16,216 nt of DNA, taken from assembly GCA_046261635.1 (NCBI GenBank), contig JBHEOL010000104.1:1-16216 (forward strand), read 5' to 3'. Shown piece after piece: positions 14,631 to 16,216 of the stretch. The stretch's first letter is position 1; each line of letters opens with the position of its first letter. Made by a program: the position numbers and the translations under genes. The DNA is from JBHEPS01 sp046261635. GTDB taxonomy: Bacteria; Acidobacteriota; Thermoanaerobaculia; Gp7-AA8. The notes below the pieces were generated by a model, which was not told the origin of the DNA, did no database searches, and saw nothing but the letters and a program-made list of their open reading frames with translations.

Positions 14631-15547
14631 GGCGTCCGAGTCGAAACCGGTTGCGACTCGGCCTCGGCTTGCTGGCTTTCGTCGTGTGCATGGCGCTGTT
14701 CGCGCCATGGATCGCGACTTCGCGCGCTCTGGCAGTTCGCACCGACTCCGGGTGGCGGATCCTGCCGCGATCCGCCGGTCAAGAGGGCGTGAGAATCAAC
14801 GCACCGATCCCTTATGGACCGAACGAGACGAATCTCGCCGAGCGGCTGGAGCCTCCCTCATCGACTCACTGGCTGGGGACCGACGAGCTCGGGCGGGATG
14901 TTGCCTCTCGCATGGTTCACGGCGCCAGGGTGTCGCTGCTCGTCGGATTCGCCGCGGCAGCCTTCTCCCTGATCCTCGGGGCACTGATCGGCGCTGCTGC
15001 GGGTTATTACGGAGGAATCGTCGATCTGGTGGTGAGCCGGTTGATCGACGTGCTGATCGCCTTTCCGTTCCTCGTGCTGTTGCTTGCGATCGTCTCTCTG
15101 TTCGGCGCCAGCCTGTGGACCATCATCATCGTATTGGCCCTCACCTCGTGGACGGCTGAGGCGAGAATCGTCAGGGGAGAGATGCTGCGGATCCGGGAGC
15201 TCGACTGGGCGGCCGCCGCGCGCGCCAGCGGAGCGAGCGACGCGGGTATCCTGTTCCGCCACCTTCTTCCCAACGCGATCGCCCCCGCGCTCGTCACGGC
15301 TGCATTCGGGGTGTCCTCGGCGATCCTGTTCGAGTCGGCTCTTTCGTTTCTCGGGTTCGGAGTGCAGCTTCCGCATGCATCATGGGGGTCGATCCTGTCG
15401 ACCGCGGACGACTATCTCCGCCAGGCATGGTGGCTCGCACTCTTCCCCGGCCTTGCGATTTTCGTCACCGTGCTGGCCGCAAATCTCATCGGAGAGTCGC
15501 TTCGCGTGTCGCTTGCTCCGAAAAGCGACGCGATCGTCCGGGGGTGA
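14627..15547 (+). CDS. ABC transporter permease, OppC/DppC type
   Basis: The 306-residue inner-membrane partner of the preceding permease has a first helix (~10-30). An extracytoplasmic segment of about 70 residues contains the family hallmark HWLGTDELGRDVASRMVHGA. Five further helices follow, with the EAA loop LDWAAAARASGASDAGILFR (~194-213). GGGAG-like sequence precedes the ATG, and the ATGA overlap implies translational coupling. No OppD/OppF ATPase gene follows: the next gene, coaD, is convergent and its stop is only 11 bp away. The ATPases must therefore lie elsewhere if the importer works. Confidence 0.94.
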   Translation: MRRPSRNRLRLGLGLLAFVVCMALFAPWIATSRALAVRTDSGWRILPRSAGQEGVRINAPIPYGPNETNLAERLEPPSSTHWLGTDELGRDVASRMVHGARVSLLVGFAAAAFSLILGALIGAAAGYYGGIVDLVVSRLIDVLIAFPFLVLLLAIVSLFGASLWTIIIVLALTSWTAEARIVRGEMLRIRELDWAAAARASGASDAGILFRHLLPNAIAPALVTAAFGVSSAILFESALSFLGFGVQLPHASWGSILSTADDYLRQAWWLALFPGLAIFVTVLAANLIGESLRVSLAPKSDAIVRG

Positions 15548-15558
15548 TGCGGTCGGGG

Positions 15559-16043
15559 TCAGGTGTTTCGGGGAAAACGCGCGGCAAGGCGCTCGAGCAC
15601 GAGAGGAGGAACGAGCCGATCGATCTCTCCGCCCAGCCGGAACACTTCCTTGATCAGGCGGGAGGAGACGTACGAGTACTCGACCGCCGGCATCATGAAG
15701 ATGGTTTCAGCATCGGGCGCCAGCTCGCGATCATGAGAGCCATCTGGAACTCGTACTCGAAATCCGAGACGGCGCGGATACCGCGGACGACCGCCGACGC
15801 GTCGACCTTCCGGACGAAGTTCACGAGCAGGCCTGAAAAGGACTGAATCTCCACCGACGGGAGGTCGCGCGTGACCTCCCTGATCATCTCGATTCGCTCA
15901 TCGAGCGGAAACAGGGGAGCTTTTTCCTCATTCTCGAGGATGGCGACGATGACGCGATCGAATAGCCGGGTGCCGCGCCGGATGATGTCGAGGTGGCCGT
16001 TCGTGATCGGATCGAACGATCCGGGATAGACAGCGGTTCGCAT
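15559..16043 (-). CDS. coaD: Phosphopantetheine adenylyltransferase, interrupted by a one-base frameshift
   Basis: CoaD transfers AMP from ATP to 4'-phosphopantetheine, the penultimate step of coenzyme A synthesis. The start reads MRTAVYPGSFDPITNGHLDI with the TNGH nucleotide-binding motif (14-17). GIRAVSDFEYEFQMALM also fits CoaD. The frame then shifts near 15730/15731, and the original frame stops at 15693 after 116 residues. One frame over, the family continues without a gap: RELAPDAETIFMMP, AVEYSYVSSRLIKEVFRLGG, then VPPLVLERLAARFPRNT and a stop at 15559-15561. Adding one A (ATGATCGC to ATGAATCGC) would restore the usual Asn-Arg and give a 161-residue protein, the normal length. Either a real mutation or a sequencing/assembly error is possible. 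Because the enzyme is usually essential, error seems more likely. Confidence 0.9.
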
Positions 16044-16051
16044 GAAAGGGA

Positions 16052-16060
16052 ATGGTAGCA
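16052..16060 (-). promoter_or_regulatory. Putative extended -10 of coaD
   Basis: On the minus strand TGC-TACCAT (16060-16052) ends 8 nt before the coaD ATG at 16043. The predicted start is at or within a few bases of the ATG, and no ribosome site is visible, so the mRNA may be leaderless. No -35 match is seen; that position falls in the hairpin. Confidence 0.35.
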
Positions 16061-16063
16061 GAC

Positions 16064-16091
16064 GGGTCCGGCGGCGCGTGCCGCCGGACCC
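16064..16091 (-). terminator. Terminator-like hairpin between the right-edge gene and coaD
   Basis: A perfect 12-bp GC-rich stem (16064-16075 with 16080-16091) encloses a 4-nt loop just after the stop codon of the minus-strand gene at the right edge. No clear T-run follows, so termination may be partial. Confidence 0.5.
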
Positions 16092-16101
16092 CGGGAAGTG
16101 G

Positions 16102-16216
16102 CTACTGACCCGGAATGTAGGTGGGATCCTGCGTTCTGTTGTCGACGGCCGAACCGTAGGCCGCGATCCGTCCCTCTCCGCCCACGACCCTGAGCGAGAG
16201 GCGGGCGTTGTAAGTG
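16102..16216 (-). CDS. C-terminal fragment of an unidentified, probably secreted protein
   Basis: The minus-strand frame is open from the window edge to TAG (complement of 16102-16104) and gives 37 residues, starting TYNARLSLRVVGGEGRIAAY and ending AVDNRTQDPTYIPGQ. Endings of the kind 'DNRTGDPTYIPA(Q)' recur, as I recall, in exported proteins of Acidobacteriota and relatives; this is from memory. The hairpin right after the stop supports a true gene end. Nothing can be said about its function. Confidence 0.6.
   Translation of the reverse strand, partial: TYNARLSLRVVGGEGRIAAYGSAVDNRTQDPTYIPGQ

Overview
The window is about 16.2 kb of GC-rich, gene-dense bacterial DNA. The S55-like secreted protein, the C-terminal 'DPTYIPGQ' ending of the right-hand fragment and the gene order suggest an Acidobacteriota-like organism, perhaps near Thermoanaerobaculia. 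This is a tentative inference. Diderm features are present: an EnvC-type activator, an envelope deacetylase and a solute-binding lipoprotein.

Left part (1-2986). A chemoreceptor gene runs leftward off the window edge. It has two membrane helices, almost no periplasmic loop and a full methyl-accepting signalling hairpin. From about residue 568 it continues in frame into the start of a family-5 (Opp/Dpp type) solute-binding domain, which by topology should lie in the cytoplasm. Divergent to it is a type II polyprenyl diphosphate synthase.

RNA region (2987-3606). There is no protein gene here, but it is rich in signals. On the minus strand lie a tRNA-Phe(GAA) with its own sigma70-type promoter, then a second promoter, then a clear cyclic di-AMP (ydaO-type) riboswitch, then an intrinsic terminator. 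No gene follows the riboswitch on its strand, and its read-through would be antisense to the polyprenyl synthase. A 109-bp inverted-repeat element precedes rnc.

Central operon (3607-7694, plus strand). rnc (RNase III), an EnvC-like activator with a degenerate LytM domain, a CtpA-type S41 protease and a divergent polysaccharide deacetylase are packed with 4-nt or 13-nt junctions. The last three form a known cell-envelope/division gene set. Then come two secreted proteins: an S55 (SpoIVB-like) family protein and a seven-repeat beta-propeller protein.

Right part (11861-16216). A consensus -10 box and a strong 5'-end hairpin precede a solute-binding lipoprotein and two Opp/Dpp permeases. No ATPase genes follow. 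Convergent to these is coaD, broken by an apparent single missing base, and then the 3' end of a further minus-strand gene cut by the window edge.

The most notable points are the chemoreceptor/solute-binding fusion and the orphan c-di-AMP riboswitch unit.
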